Under the pieces are notes generated by a model. It saw only the letters and a list, made by a program, of their open reading frames with translations. It was not told the origin of the DNA and searched no databases. Source: Planctomycetota bacterium (GTDB taxonomy: Bacteria; Planctomycetota; PUPC01; DSUN01). Taken from it: a stretch of 64,000 bases of DNA. A program made the position numbers and the translations under genes. The stretch spans positions 38,022 through 102,021 of the forward strand of contig DAOOIT010000017.1 in the NCBI GenBank assembly GCA_035384565.1, read 5' to 3'. Positions 43,168 to 51,928 of the stretch are shown here, piece after piece. Within the stretch, counting starts at the first letter, position 1. Each line of letters starts with the position of its first letter.

Positions 43168-44262
43168 GTGAAAGCTGCTGCCGCTGTTCTCGAGAGGTTC
43201 AACGAGCCGCTCGTGTATCGCGAGTTCGAGGTTCAGCCACTCGCGGAGGGCGAGGTGCTGGTGAAGATCGCCGCCGCCGGCGTGTGCGGATCGGACGTGC
43301 ACATGTGGCGCGGCAAGGACCCCCGTACGCCGCTGCCGATGATCCTCGGCCACGAGGCCGTCGGCACCGTCGCCGACACGGGCGGCGAGAAACGCGACCT
43401 GCTCGGCCGCGTGCTGCGGCCCGGCGACACAGTGATGTGGGAGCGCGGCGTGATGTGCGGGCGATGCTACTACTGCGTCGTGCGCAAGGAGCCGTCGCTA
43501 TGCCCCCACCGCCGCACCTACGGCATCTCATTCTCGTGCGCCGAGCCGCCGCACCTGCGCGGCTGCTACGCCGAGTATCTGCACGTGAAAGCGGGCGCGC
43601 CCTTCCTCCGCATTGACGACGCGATGGACCCCGCGGTGCTCGTGGCCGCGTCGTGCTCGGGCGCCACGGCGGCGCACGCCATCGAGGTCTCGCGCATCCG
43701 CCCGGGCGACGTGGTGCTCGTCGTCGGCCCAGGCCCTGTCGGCCTGTTCTGCCTGGCCTTCGCGCTCAAGGCGGGGGCCAGCCGCGTCTACGTGGCGGGC
43801 ACGCCGGCCGACGCCTCCCGCCTCGACATGGCCCGGGCCTTCGGCGCGGCCGGCACGATCAACGTCGGCGAGATGAGCGCCGACCAGCGCAGGCAGTATC
43901 TCCTCGACGCCACCGGCGGCTTCGGGCCGAACGTGGTCCTCGATTGCACCGGCTCGGTGCGCGCACTCGAGGAGAACATCGCATTGGTTGCCCCCGGCGG
44001 CACGTATGCCATCCCCGGCATCGCCGAGCCGCGCGAGCGGTTCCCCATTGACCTCTTCGCCTGGATCGCCCGCAAGAATGTGGCGTTGCAGGGCGTGTGG
44101 GTGAGCGACACGAATCACCTGTGGCAGGCGGTCCAGCTCGTGCTCTCGCGCCAGTTTCCCTTCGAGCAGCTCGTCACCCACACGTTCCCGCTGGCCGAGG
44201 CGATGGCCGGCCTGGCGGCGGTGGAGAAGTGCGAGGCGGTGAAAGCCGTACTAAGGCCGTGA
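43168..44262 (+). CDS. Zinc-dependent medium-chain alcohol/polyol dehydrogenase
   Basis: A 364-residue medium-chain dehydrogenase. The catalytic zinc site is GVCGSDVHMW and GHEAVGTV; the structural zinc cysteines are CGRCYYCVVRKEPSLC. The Rossmann loop is VLVVGPGPVGLFCLAFALKA. Family context suggests a sorbitol/threonine-type substrate. The start is GTG (GGAG 7 nt upstream). The FAD oxidoreductase gene follows after a syllable-type inverted repeat that begins with this gene's TGA stop. Confidence 0.9.
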   Translation: MKAAAAVLERFNEPLVYREFEVQPLAEGEVLVKIAAAGVCGSDVHMWRGKDPRTPLPMILGHEAVGTVADTGGEKRDLLGRVLRPGDTVMWERGVMCGRCYYCVVRKEPSLCPHRRTYGISFSCAEPPHLRGCYAEYLHVKAGAPFLRIDDAMDPAVLVAASCSGATAAHAIEVSRIRPGDVVLVVGPGPVGLFCLAFALKAGASRVYVAGTPADASRLDMARAFGAAGTINVGEMSADQRRQYLLDATGGFGPNVVLDCTGSVRALEENIALVAPGGTYAIPGIAEPRERFPIDLFAWIARKNVALQGVWVSDTNHLWQAVQLVLSRQFPFEQLVTHTFPLAEAMAGLAAVEKCEAVKAVLRP

Positions 44263-44361
44263 TACGTGAAACGTGACGCGTGAGAAGACGCAGAGCGCCC
44301 GAGGCATCCGGCATTTGTCTCTTCTCACGTATCACGCATCACGTACCACGCATCACGCAAC
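44260..44361 (+). repeat. 'ACGCGTGA/TCACGCAT' inverted syllable array
   Basis: Begins at the TGA stop (44260-44262): TGATACGTGAAACGTGACGC, GTGAGAAGA to 44288. The inverted arm TCTTCTCACGTATCACGCAT, CACGTACCACGCATCACGC runs 44321-44359. The spacer is about 30 nt. It fills the gap to the next start codon. Confidence 0.78.
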
Positions 44362-44373
44362 AGGAGTCTGCGA

Positions 44374-46383
44374 ATGCTGGACCATGGCGAACAGCCCTTC
44401 GGCAACGTGAAGGCCCGCGTGCTCTCGGTGCAGACGCTGATCATCGGCAGCGGGGCGGCGGGGCTGAATTGCGCCGAACACCTGCACGAGCTGGGCATGA
44501 GCGACCTGCTCGTCGTCACCGACCAGCTCGGCGGCGGCACGTCGTACAACTCGGGCTCCGATAAGCAAACCTACTACAAGATCGGCGTCTTCGGCGACGT
44601 GCCCGACAGCCCGATGGAGTTCGCCCGCACGCTCACGGCCGGCGGCATGATGCACGGCGACCTCGCCTACATCGAGGGCCTCGGCTCGGCCCCCGAGTTC
44701 TTCCACCTCGTGCGCAACGGCGTGCCCTTCCCCTTCAACGCCTACGGCGCCTTTGTGGGCTACAAGACCGACCACGACCCGCGCCAGCGGGCGACGAGCG
44801 CCGGCCCCAAGACCTCACAATTCATGGTCGCCCGCTCCCTCGCCCAGGTGCGCCGCAACGCCACGCCGGTCCTCGACCGCGTCGAAGTCATCCGCCTGCT
44901 CACGGCTGGCGAGGGCACCGAGAAGCGGGTGATCGGCGCCGTGGCGTTGGAGCTGGACAAGCTGGACGCCCCGAACTTCGGCCTCCTCGTGCTCAACGCC
45001 GAGAACGTGGTCATGGCCACGGGCGGGCCGGGCGAGATGTACCGCATCTCGGTCTACCCCCACGGCCAGATCGGCAACCACGGCCTCGCCCTCGAGATCG
45101 GCGCCGTGGCCAACAACCTCGCCGAAAGCCAGTTCGGCCTCGCCTCCACGAAGTTCCGCTGGAACCTCTCCGGCACCTACCAGCAGGTGATCCCCTGCTA
45201 CTTCTCGACCGACGCCGCCGGGCGCGACCGCCGCTACTTCCTCAACGACTACTTCGAGACGACACGCCAGGTGGCGGCCAACACCTTCCTCAAGGGCTAC
45301 CAGTGGCCCTTCCACGCCGCGCGGCTCCAGAACCTCGGCTCGTCGGTGGTGGACATCGCGGTGGCCAACGAAGTGGCCGCGGGCCGGCGCGTGTTCATGG
45401 ACTTCCTGTCGAACCCCGTGCCGGGCGAGGGGATGGGCGAGTTCTCGCTGGCCGACGTGGGCGACGAGGCCCGCCGCTACCTCGAGCGCTCGGGCGCCCT
45501 CCAGGCCACGCCCTACGAACGCCTCGCCCACATGAACCCCGAGAGCATCGAGCTCTACGCCGAGCATGGCATTGACCTCCGCGAGCCGCTCGAGTGCGCC
45601 GTGTGCGCCCAGCACAACAACGGCGGCCTGCGCGGCTCGATCTGGTGGGAGTCGAACATCCGCCACCTGTTCCCCATCGGCGAGTTGAACGGCGCGCACG
45701 GCGTGCGCCCGGGCGGCAGCGCGCTCAACAGCGGCCAGGTGGGCGGCCTGCGCGCCGCCCAGCGCATCCAGGCCGTCTACCACGCCGGCCCGATGCCGCT
45801 GGCCGAGTTCCGCAAGCTCGCCGCGGCCCAAGTGAAGGACGAGGCGAAGGAGATCCGCCGCCTCCTCAAGTCGCCCGCCTCGGCCCCCACGCCCGCCCAG
45901 GTGCGCGGCGAGATCCAGGACCGCATGAGCGCCGACGCCGCGTTCCTGCGTTCGGCCGCGGGAATCGGCGACGCCGTGAGCGGGGCCAAGGCCCTCTGGG
46001 CGGCAGTGTCGGCCCACGGCATGCGGCTCGACGGGCGCGCCGACCTGCCCGCCGCCATCCAGAACGTCCACCTCACCCTCACCCACGTCGCCTTCCTCCA
46101 GACCATCCAGGCCCTCATCGAGCGGGGCGGCGGCAGCCGCGGCGGCTACATGATCCTCGACGAGAAGGGCGACCTCGCCGTCAAGACCAAGCGCGGCAGC
46201 GAACTGCCTCATCGCAGCGAGAACATGGCCCTGCGCGGCGAAATCCTCGAAACCCGCCTCGCCGGCGACGGCGATTTCGCGGTTGCCCCCGTCCCCGTCC
46301 GTCCCCTCCCCAACGACGATTCGTGGTATGAAACCACCTGGCGGCAGTGGCTGAGGGGCGAGATCTTCAAAGTGGGTGAGTAG
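44374..46383 (+). CDS. FAD-dependent oxidoreductase (fumarate reductase/SDH flavoprotein type)
   Basis: A 669-residue flavoprotein of the FAD_binding_2 family. The dinucleotide-binding motif is TLIIGSGAAGLNCAEHLHEL, then GGGTSYNSGSDKQTYY. ENVVMATGGPGEMYRISVYP follows, and the C-terminal helical domain (about 510-600) carries an aspartate-oxidase-like arrangement. LFPIGELNGAHGVRPGGSAL is the family's second FAD-binding motif. No signal peptide or FeS partner is visible in the window. It likely oxidises or reduces a small acid or sugar acid, in line with the upstream dehydrogenase. AGGAG precedes the ATG. Confidence 0.85.
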   Translation: MLDHGEQPFGNVKARVLSVQTLIIGSGAAGLNCAEHLHELGMSDLLVVTDQLGGGTSYNSGSDKQTYYKIGVFGDVPDSPMEFARTLTAGGMMHGDLAYIEGLGSAPEFFHLVRNGVPFPFNAYGAFVGYKTDHDPRQRATSAGPKTSQFMVARSLAQVRRNATPVLDRVEVIRLLTAGEGTEKRVIGAVALELDKLDAPNFGLLVLNAENVVMATGGPGEMYRISVYPHGQIGNHGLALEIGAVANNLAESQFGLASTKFRWNLSGTYQQVIPCYFSTDAAGRDRRYFLNDYFETTRQVAANTFLKGYQWPFHAARLQNLGSSVVDIAVANEVAAGRRVFMDFLSNPVPGEGMGEFSLADVGDEARRYLERSGALQATPYERLAHMNPESIELYAEHGIDLREPLECAVCAQHNNGGLRGSIWWESNIRHLFPIGELNGAHGVRPGGSALNSGQVGGLRAAQRIQAVYHAGPMPLAEFRKLAAAQVKDEAKEIRRLLKSPASAPTPAQVRGEIQDRMSADAAFLRSAAGIGDAVSGAKALWAAVSAHGMRLDGRADLPAAIQNVHLTLTHVAFLQTIQALIERGGGSRGGYMILDEKGDLAVKTKRGSELPHRSENMALRGEILETRLAGDGDFAVAPVPVRPLPNDDSWYETTWRQWLRGEIFKVGE

Positions 46384-46390
46384 GCGCTTG

Positions 46391-47098
46391 ATGAGCGATT
46401 CGCTGCTGCCCGCCGACGCGAATCGGCGGATGTTCGATGGCCTCGCGCCGCGGTACGATCGGCTCAACCGCTTGCTGTCGCTGGGCCTGGACCGCGGCTG
46501 GCGACGCCGCGAGGCGGCGGCGCTGGCGCCGCGCGACGGCGAGCACTACCTCGACATCGGCTGCGGCACGGGCGATGTGGCGCTGGAGGTTCTGCGCCGG
46601 GCTCCTGGCTGTCGTGTGACGGGCCTCGACCCCTCGCGGCAGATGCTCGCCGTAGCAGCGGCCAAGGCGGCCCGAGCAGGTGTGACGGATCGGCTGACGC
46701 TGGTGTCGGGCAGCGTGGCCGCCTTGCCTTTCGCCGAGGGGGTGTTTCATGGCATCACGAGTGCGTTTGCGCTGCGCAGCTTCGCCGATCGCGCGCGGGC
46801 CTTCGCCGAGATGCGGCGGGTGCTGGCGCCCGGCGGGCGGGTGTCGCTGCTCGAGCTCACGGGGCCGAGCCACCGCCTGTCGCGCGCCGGCTACTGGCTC
46901 TACACGCGCACCTTCGGGGCGCTCATGTGCTGGCTCGTGTGCGGCGTGGTGAGCCCGTACCGCTTCCTGTGCCAGTCGGTAGATCGCTTCCCCGCCGCGG
47001 GCATCCCCGCCGAGTTGGGTACCGCGGGGTTCCAGGGCGCGTGCCGCCGGAGCCTGTCGGGCGGCATTGCCACGCTCTATCTCGCGCACGCGCCGTGA
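46391..47098 (+). CDS. UbiE/MenG-like methyltransferase
   Basis: A 235-residue class I methyltransferase of the UbiE/MenG family, which methylates demethylmenaquinone or the ubiquinone precursor. The N-terminus has the family string MFDGLAPRYDRLNRLLSLGL with DRGWRR; the SAM site is YLDIGCGTGDVALEVLRR. The C-terminal SxFxLRSF (SAFALRSFADRARAF) is also typical. An in-frame GTG at 46376 would overlap the upstream gene; the ATG at 46391 is preferred. It is separated from the FAD oxidoreductase stop by 7 nt, suggesting co-transcription. Confidence 0.85.
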   Translation: MSDSLLPADANRRMFDGLAPRYDRLNRLLSLGLDRGWRRREAAALAPRDGEHYLDIGCGTGDVALEVLRRAPGCRVTGLDPSRQMLAVAAAKAARAGVTDRLTLVSGSVAALPFAEGVFHGITSAFALRSFADRARAFAEMRRVLAPGGRVSLLELTGPSHRLSRAGYWLYTRTFGALMCWLVCGVVSPYRFLCQSVDRFPAAGIPAELGTAGFQGACRRSLSGGIATLYLAHAP

Positions 47099-47110
47099 TG
47101 CCTCTGCCCC

Positions 47111-47153
47111 ACCAAGGATGCCAACAGGTATTGCGCGCGTTGGCATTCTTGGT
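47111..47153. terminator. Bidirectional hairpin between convergent genes
   Basis: Arms 47111-47125 and 47139-47153 (ACCAAGGATGCCAAC and GTTGGCATTCTTGGT) pair over 15 bp with a single mismatch or wobble and a 13-nt loop. It lies 12 nt after the UbiE-like stop and 28 nt before the GH4 stop. There is no T-run. Confidence 0.6.
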
Positions 47154-47181
47154 CGGCGCCCTTGTTGTCCCCGGCCGGCGC

Positions 47182-48519
47182 TCAGTGGTACTGCGGCAGC
47201 ATGGGGCCGTGGGCCTCGATGAGGTCGTCGCAGAGGGCCTTGATCTGGTCGAGGGTCAGTTCGGCGCTGGTGTGCGGGTCCAGATAGGCGGCGTGGTAGA
47301 TGGCGTCCTTGCGGCCGGTCAGGGCGGCCTCGATGGTGAGCAACTGCACGTTGATGTTCGTGCGGTTGAGTGCGGCGCACTGCTCGGGCAGGTCGCCCAC
47401 GTAGGTGCCCTGCACGCCGTTGCGGTCCACCATGCAGGCGACCTCAACGCAGGCCTTGGCCGGCAGGTTGGTGATGAGGCCGGTGTTGAGCACGTTGCCG
47501 CCCACGCGGATCGGCACGTCGGTCTCCATCGCGTTCATGATGTACGAGCCGTATTCGTGGCTCTTGGTGTGGGTGAGGGCCTTGTTGGCGACGATCTCGT
47601 CGCGCTGCTTCTTCCAGCCGGCGATCTGGGCGATGCAGCGGCGCGGATACTCGTCGAGCGGGATGTTGAACTCCTCGATCAGCTCGGGGGCCGTGCTCTT
47701 GATCCAGTAGGGCTGGTACTCGGCGGTGTGCTCGGAGGATTCGGTGACGTAGTAGCCGAACTTGAGCATGAGCTCGAAGCGCACCATGTCCCAGTGCTTC
47801 TTGGCGCCCTTCTTGCGGGCCTCCTCATTCATCTTCGCGGCGCGGCGCTTGATCTCGGGGTAGAGGTCCACCCCGCCGTCGGTGATCTCGAGCAGCCAGC
47901 CCTGGTGGTTGATGCCGGCGATCTTCCACTGGAGCTTCTTGACCTGGTCGCGCAGGCCCACGTGGCGCAGCAGCCCCTCGGCGCAGCCCTGGACGGAGTG
48001 GCAGAGACCGACGATCTTCACGGGGGTGCCGAGGAGCACGGCCCCGGTGATCATCGCCATGGGGTTCGTGTAGTTGAGCATCCAGGCGTCGGGGCAGACC
48101 TTTTCCATGTCGCGGGCGAAGTCGAGCATGACAGGGATGGTGCGGAGCGCGCGGAAGATGCCGCCGATGCCGAGCGTGTCGGCGATGGTCTGCCGCAGGC
48201 CGTACTTCTTCGGCACCTCGAAGTCAATGACGGTGCTCGGCTCGTAGCCGCCCACCTGGATGGCGTTGATCACGTAGTGGGCGCCCTTGAGGGCCTTGCG
48301 GCGGTTCTCGACGCCCAGGTGCGCGGTGATCTTCGCGCGGCCCGCGTTGATGTTGGCGTTGAGGGTGTCGAGCATGAGCTTCGACTCCTCGAGCCGCGTG
48401 GCGTCAATGTCGTAGAGCGCGATATGCGAGTCGCGCAGCGACTCGGTCAGCATCGCATCGCCGAGGACGTTCTTGGCGAAGATCGTACTGCCTGCGCCCA
48501 TGAAAGTGATCTTCGGCAT
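47182..48519 (-). CDS. GH4-family NAD-dependent glycosidase (alpha-galactosidase-like)
   Basis: A 445-residue GH4 enzyme, which uses NAD+ and a divalent metal in an oxidation-elimination mechanism. The Rossmann opening is KITFMGAGSTIFAKNVLGD. Metal ligands are the Cys in VGLCHSVQG and the His in AGINHQGWLLEI. Family marks are NYTNPMAMITGAVL and ESSEHTAEYQPYW. The resemblance is to MelA-type alpha-galactosidases rather than 6-phospho-glucosidases, but the exact sugar is not certain. No signal peptide, so it works on imported sugars. It has its own promoter (48568-48596). Confidence 0.9.
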   Translation of the reverse strand: MPKITFMGAGSTIFAKNVLGDAMLTESLRDSHIALYDIDATRLEESKLMLDTLNANINAGRAKITAHLGVENRRKALKGAHYVINAIQVGGYEPSTVIDFEVPKKYGLRQTIADTLGIGGIFRALRTIPVMLDFARDMEKVCPDAWMLNYTNPMAMITGAVLLGTPVKIVGLCHSVQGCAEGLLRHVGLRDQVKKLQWKIAGINHQGWLLEITDGGVDLYPEIKRRAAKMNEEARKKGAKKHWDMVRFELMLKFGYYVTESSEHTAEYQPYWIKSTAPELIEEFNIPLDEYPRRCIAQIAGWKKQRDEIVANKALTHTKSHEYGSYIMNAMETDVPIRVGGNVLNTGLITNLPAKACVEVACMVDRNGVQGTYVGDLPEQCAALNRTNINVQLLTIEAALTGRKDAIYHAAYLDPHTSAELTLDQIKALCDDLIEAHGPMLPQYH

Positions 48520-48567
48520 CCCACGGACTCCTTCGAAACGGGGGTGGACGGCTGCTCAAGGGCGTCC

Positions 48568-48596
48568 AGGATAGCCGAGAGCGGCGGAAAAGACAA
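48568..48596 (-). promoter_or_regulatory. GH4 gene promoter
   Basis: On the minus strand TTGTCT (48591-48596), a 17-nt spacer and TATCCT (48568-48573). It is back-to-back with the plus-strand promoter at 48600. Confidence 0.65.
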
Positions 48597-48599
48597 GTG

Positions 48600-48628
48600 T
48601 TGACAGGCCTTTGCCGCGGGGGTATCCT
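48600..48628 (+). promoter_or_regulatory. Promoter of the secreted unknown at 48635, possibly leaderless
   Basis: TTGACA (48600-48605), a 17-nt spacer and TATCCT (48623-48628). The expected start point, about 7 nt downstream, coincides with the ATG at 48635. There is no Shine-Dalgarno sequence in the remaining 6 nt. Confidence 0.7.
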
Positions 48629-48634
48629 CTGGGC

Positions 48635-50401
48635 ATGTCTCGCGCCGCGCGTCTGGCGAAGCTGCTGCTGTCGGTGGCCGGCCTCGTGCTGGGCGGCGAG
48701 GGCGCGCCCGAGGCGAAAGCGCCCCCGGCGCCCTCGTTCCCGCCCGTGTCGGGGCTGGAGGCCCTGCGCGGCGGCCTGCGGCCTCTGCCCGACGGGCGGG
48801 TGGAGCTGTACTACGACGGGTCCGACCCGGCGCAACTCGGCGACTGGCGCGTCGAGGCGGGCCCGGCGCCGCAGATGGCCGAGGGCGAGCTGCGCCTCGG
48901 CTCGGACGAGAGCCACACGCTGCGGCACGTGATGGACTTTCTGGGCGCGGTGGACGTTGCGGGCGCGTGCCGCATCGTGGAGCCGCTCGGCAGCCACGGG
49001 CATTGCTCGGTGGCCCTGCACGCCGGCCCGGGGCGCGGCTACTGGCTGAACCTGCGCGAGTGGCACCCGGAACTCTACCGCGAGGACGGACAGGCCGCCG
49101 TGCTGGCCGCAGCCGAGGCCCGGCTGCGCCAGGGCCTTACCCACACGTTTCACGTGGCGCGCGCAGGCAACCAGTTGCGCGCGTGGCTCGGCCAGGGGGT
49201 GCGGCTGCGCGCGCCCGACAGCGCCTACCACCAGGGCTCGGTGCTGCTCCGGGCCTGGCGCGTGCGGGCGGGGTTCCGCGGCCTGTGGCTGATGGGCCGG
49301 CCCGACCCGCAGTGGCTGGCCGCCAACCCGGGCGTGGCAGGCCAGCTCGAGGCCCTGCGCCTCTACCACGGCGGCGTGGCCGCGGTGCAGCCGCTCTGGG
49401 CGAGCGGGCAGCGCGCCGAGGCCCTTGCCAGGGCGAAGGCGCTCGCTGCCGAAGAACCGTTTGCCAAGGCGCCCGCCGCTGCGAAGTGGCTCGTGGAGGA
49501 TGCCCAGGCCGTGGCCGACTTCTGGCAGGCCGTCGAGACGGCCCTCGCCCGTCTCAAGCCGGGCGACGCGCTTCAGGCAGAGGGCGCCCAGGCCACGTTC
49601 CAGAGGTACGAGCAGGGCCTGCTCATCGTGCGGGCCGGCGGCGCCGACGTGCCGAAGAAGCCTGCCAGCCTTGCCGACGGCGAGCTTCTCGCCCTGGCCG
49701 CCCGCGTGCGGCAGGCCGAGGGGGGGCGCGATCACCTCGCCCTGGCGCTCCCGCGGCTGGGCGGCGACGGGGCCGACGCGGCCGCGGCGCTCGCGGAGCT
49801 CGAGCTGGCCCGGAAGGCGGGAGCGGATGTCGCCCGCCATCGCGGCCTGTTGATCCCACGGCCGCCGACGGCCGAGAAGAGCGGCCTGCCGTCGCCGGCA
49901 GCCGGGCCGCGGGTGGCCTACGAGGGCAAGCCGCTCTACATCGAGGCCGAGGCGGCGGTCGCGCGGGTCGGCGCGATGGAGGTGGGGCGCGACGAGGCCG
50001 CCTCCGGCGGGCGCTTCGTGTGGGAGCCGCCCGATGAGGACGGCGGCCAGTACGGCAAGCCGTCGTCGCGGGTCGTGTTCCACGTGCTCGCGAACGAGCC
50101 CGCCACCGTCTACCTGTGGGCGCGGGTGCGGCCGCCCTCGTCCAGCGCCAACTCCTTCTTCGTCGCCGTGGCGCCCGAGGGGGTGGAGAGCCCGAGCCTG
50201 AAGGCGTGGCACCTCGCCCCAAAGGCCGGGTGGCACTGGGAGCCGTTCAACCTGGCTTCGGCCGTGGACGAGGGCAGCACGAGGCCCAGCCCGGTGCCGC
50301 TTCAGCCGGGGGTGAATGCTCTCGTCTTCGCGGTGCGTGAGCGCGCGGTGGGCCTCGACAGGCTCTACCTCAGCAATGGCCCCGAGCCGCCGAGTCAGTA
50401 G
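48635..50401 (+). CDS. Secreted protein of unknown function with a CBM-like C-terminal domain
   Basis: A 588-residue protein. A signal peptide is present (AKLLLSVAGLVLGGEGAP). Residues about 40-210 form a beta-sandwich-like domain resembling LamG/concanavalin folds (RVELYYDGSDPAQLGDWRVE, RYWLNLREW-like segments). A helical, Ala-rich middle of about 200 residues follows. The last 140 residues (YIEAEAAVARVGAMEVGRDE, AASGGRF..., ATVYLWARVRPP, GLDRLYLSN) look like a carbohydrate-binding module of the CBM6/35 type. I do not recognise a catalytic domain. It is divergent from the GH4 gene. Confidence 0.72.
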   Translation: MSRAARLAKLLLSVAGLVLGGEGAPEAKAPPAPSFPPVSGLEALRGGLRPLPDGRVELYYDGSDPAQLGDWRVEAGPAPQMAEGELRLGSDESHTLRHVMDFLGAVDVAGACRIVEPLGSHGHCSVALHAGPGRGYWLNLREWHPELYREDGQAAVLAAAEARLRQGLTHTFHVARAGNQLRAWLGQGVRLRAPDSAYHQGSVLLRAWRVRAGFRGLWLMGRPDPQWLAANPGVAGQLEALRLYHGGVAAVQPLWASGQRAEALARAKALAAEEPFAKAPAAAKWLVEDAQAVADFWQAVETALARLKPGDALQAEGAQATFQRYEQGLLIVRAGGADVPKKPASLADGELLALAARVRQAEGGRDHLALALPRLGGDGADAAAALAELELARKAGADVARHRGLLIPRPPTAEKSGLPSPAAGPRVAYEGKPLYIEAEAAVARVGAMEVGRDEAASGGRFVWEPPDEDGGQYGKPSSRVVFHVLANEPATVYLWARVRPPSSSANSFFVAVAPEGVESPSLKAWHLAPKAGWHWEPFNLASAVDEGSTRPSPVPLQPGVNALVFAVRERAVGLDRLYLSNGPEPPSQ

Positions 50402-50466
50402 GAAAGAACTGCCTGTAGGGGGTTTCCCCCCAGGCCCTGGGTGAGATTTCCCGGGAGGGCGGGGGT

Positions 50467-50510
50467 GCGGGGGAGGGAGCCCCTCTCGAAAGAGGGGTTC
50501 CCTCCCCCGC
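50467..50510. terminator. 20-bp bidirectional hairpin between convergent genes
   Basis: Arms 50467-50486 and 50491-50510 (GCGGGGGAGGGAGCCCCTCT and AGAGGGGTTCCCTCCCCCGC) with a CGAA tetraloop and one G-T wobble. It separates the plus-strand secreted protein from the minus-strand radical SAM gene. Confidence 0.7.
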
Positions 50511-50527
50511 AGGCTCGCGCCAGAATC

Positions 50528-51928
50528 TCATCGCTCTTCTGTCATGCGTCGAAGAATGTCCCAGAAGGCCCCGCGGGCGCCTGCGCGGATGGCCGCGGAG
50601 AGGGTGGAGTTGTCGTTGTAGTTGTAGTTCGCGGCGCTCTCGCCGCCGGAGGGGAAGAGGAATCGCTCATCGCCTGCGATGAGGCGGCGGACGTAGTCGT
50701 GAGCGTCCGGGCCGAGGGCCGGCTCGAGGTAGTAGGCGGGGCGCAGCAGGCCCTCCTCGTCGTCGCCTCGGCCCAGCCAACGGGCGAGGGGGGTGCCGGG
50801 ATAGAGGCGCACGCCCAGGCTCGTGCCGACGCGCGAGGGGTTCATCTCCTTGAGCGCCTCGATGCAGGCGCGGAGTGTGTCGCGCGTCTCGCCCGGCCCG
50901 CCGAGCAGGAGGTCGAACATGAAGGGGATGGCGTGGCGGTGGCACGCGGCGGCGGCCCGGCGCAGATCGTCGAGCGTGTGGGTGCGGCCCAGGGTGGCGA
51001 GCATGCGCGCGTCGGTGTGGTCGGCGGTGAAGTCCACCCCCGCGCAGCCGGCCCGGGCCATGGCGGCGGCGAGTTCGTCGTCGAAGCCGTCGGGCACGGC
51101 ATAGGCGTACCAACGGATGCGGCAGCCGAGGCCGCGGCGGGCCATCTCGGCGCACACGGCCAGGGCGTGGTCGCGCGGCACGTTGAACTCGGCGTCGCAG
51201 GTGTGAAACACGTCTACGCCCTGCTGCCGCACCAGGCTCTCCAGTTCATCGGCGACCTGGGCGGGCGTGCGGGCGACGAGTCGTGTGCCCTTGGCCACGG
51301 GGTCGGCGCAGTAGGTGCAGGCGCGGGGGCAGCCGCGCTTGGTCTCGAAGCCCACCTGGCCGCCCTCGGCGAGGTAGCGGGGGTTGTCCACCACGTCGCG
51401 GCGCCAGACGGGCATGGCCGCGAGGTCGTGGCGGAAGGGCGGGTTGTCGCAGGCGACGCGCCCGTTGCGGCGGGCGAGGAGGCCGGGCACGTCGTCCACG
51501 GGCGCGCCGTGGGCGAGGCCGTGGGCGAGGCGGCGGAGGGGCTCCTCGCCCTCGCCGCGGATGGCGTAGTCGGCCTCGCAGAAGGCGAGCGCGGCGTGGG
51601 GGAAGATCGAGAAGCCCACGCCCCCGAGCACGATGGGCGCATCGGTGGCCGCGCGGATGCGGCCGATGAGCGCCCTCGTGCGGGCGAGGCAGAAGTCGCG
51701 GCTCGCGGCGAACGAGTCGTCCACGTTCCGCACGCTCACGGCCACGAGCAGCCACTCGCGGCGGCGGAGCGTCGCGTCAATGGCCGCCTCGGGCGAGGGC
51801 GCGAAGGCCAGGTCGAGCAGTTCGACGTCGAACCCTGCATCGCGCAGGTGCTGGCCGATGTGGTCGAGGCCCACCGGCGTCACGGGAGGCCTCATCAGGT
51901 TGGGGTTGACGAGGAGGACGGGGCGCAT
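50528..51928 (-). CDS. B12-binding-type radical SAM protein
   Basis: A 466-residue radical SAM enzyme with an N-terminal cobalamin-binding-like Rossmann domain (PVLLVNPNLMRPPVTPVGLD, DAPIVLGGVGFSIFP). The cluster motif is RGCPRACTYCADP (CxxxCxxC), followed by TPAQVADELESLVRQQG. The C-terminal region (LGVRLYPGTPLARWLG) is typical of the B12-radical SAM group. The DxHxxG cobalamin motif is not evident, so B12 binding is uncertain. Its ATG overlaps the FG-GAP stop by one base (TGATG at 51926-51930), so it is translationally coupled. Confidence 0.85.
   Translation of the reverse strand: MRPVLLVNPNLMRPPVTPVGLDHIGQHLRDAGFDVELLDLAFAPSPEAAIDATLRRREWLLVAVSVRNVDDSFAASRDFCLARTRALIGRIRAATDAPIVLGGVGFSIFPHAALAFCEADYAIRGEGEEPLRRLAHGLAHGAPVDDVPGLLARRNGRVACDNPPFRHDLAAMPVWRRDVVDNPRYLAEGGQVGFETKRGCPRACTYCADPVAKGTRLVARTPAQVADELESLVRQQGVDVFHTCDAEFNVPRDHALAVCAEMARRGLGCRIRWYAYAVPDGFDDELAAAMARAGCAGVDFTADHTDARMLATLGRTHTLDDLRRAAAACHRHAIPFMFDLLLGGPGETRDTLRACIEALKEMNPSRVGTSLGVRLYPGTPLARWLGRGDDEEGLLRPAYYLEPALGPDAHDYVRRLIAGDERFLFPSGGESAANYNYNDNSTLSAAIRAGARGAFWDILRRMTEER

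Noticed and set aside
49147..49156. A TTTCACGTGG half-match to parS
   Set aside because: Only the central part matches and it lies within a coding sequence far from parAB.
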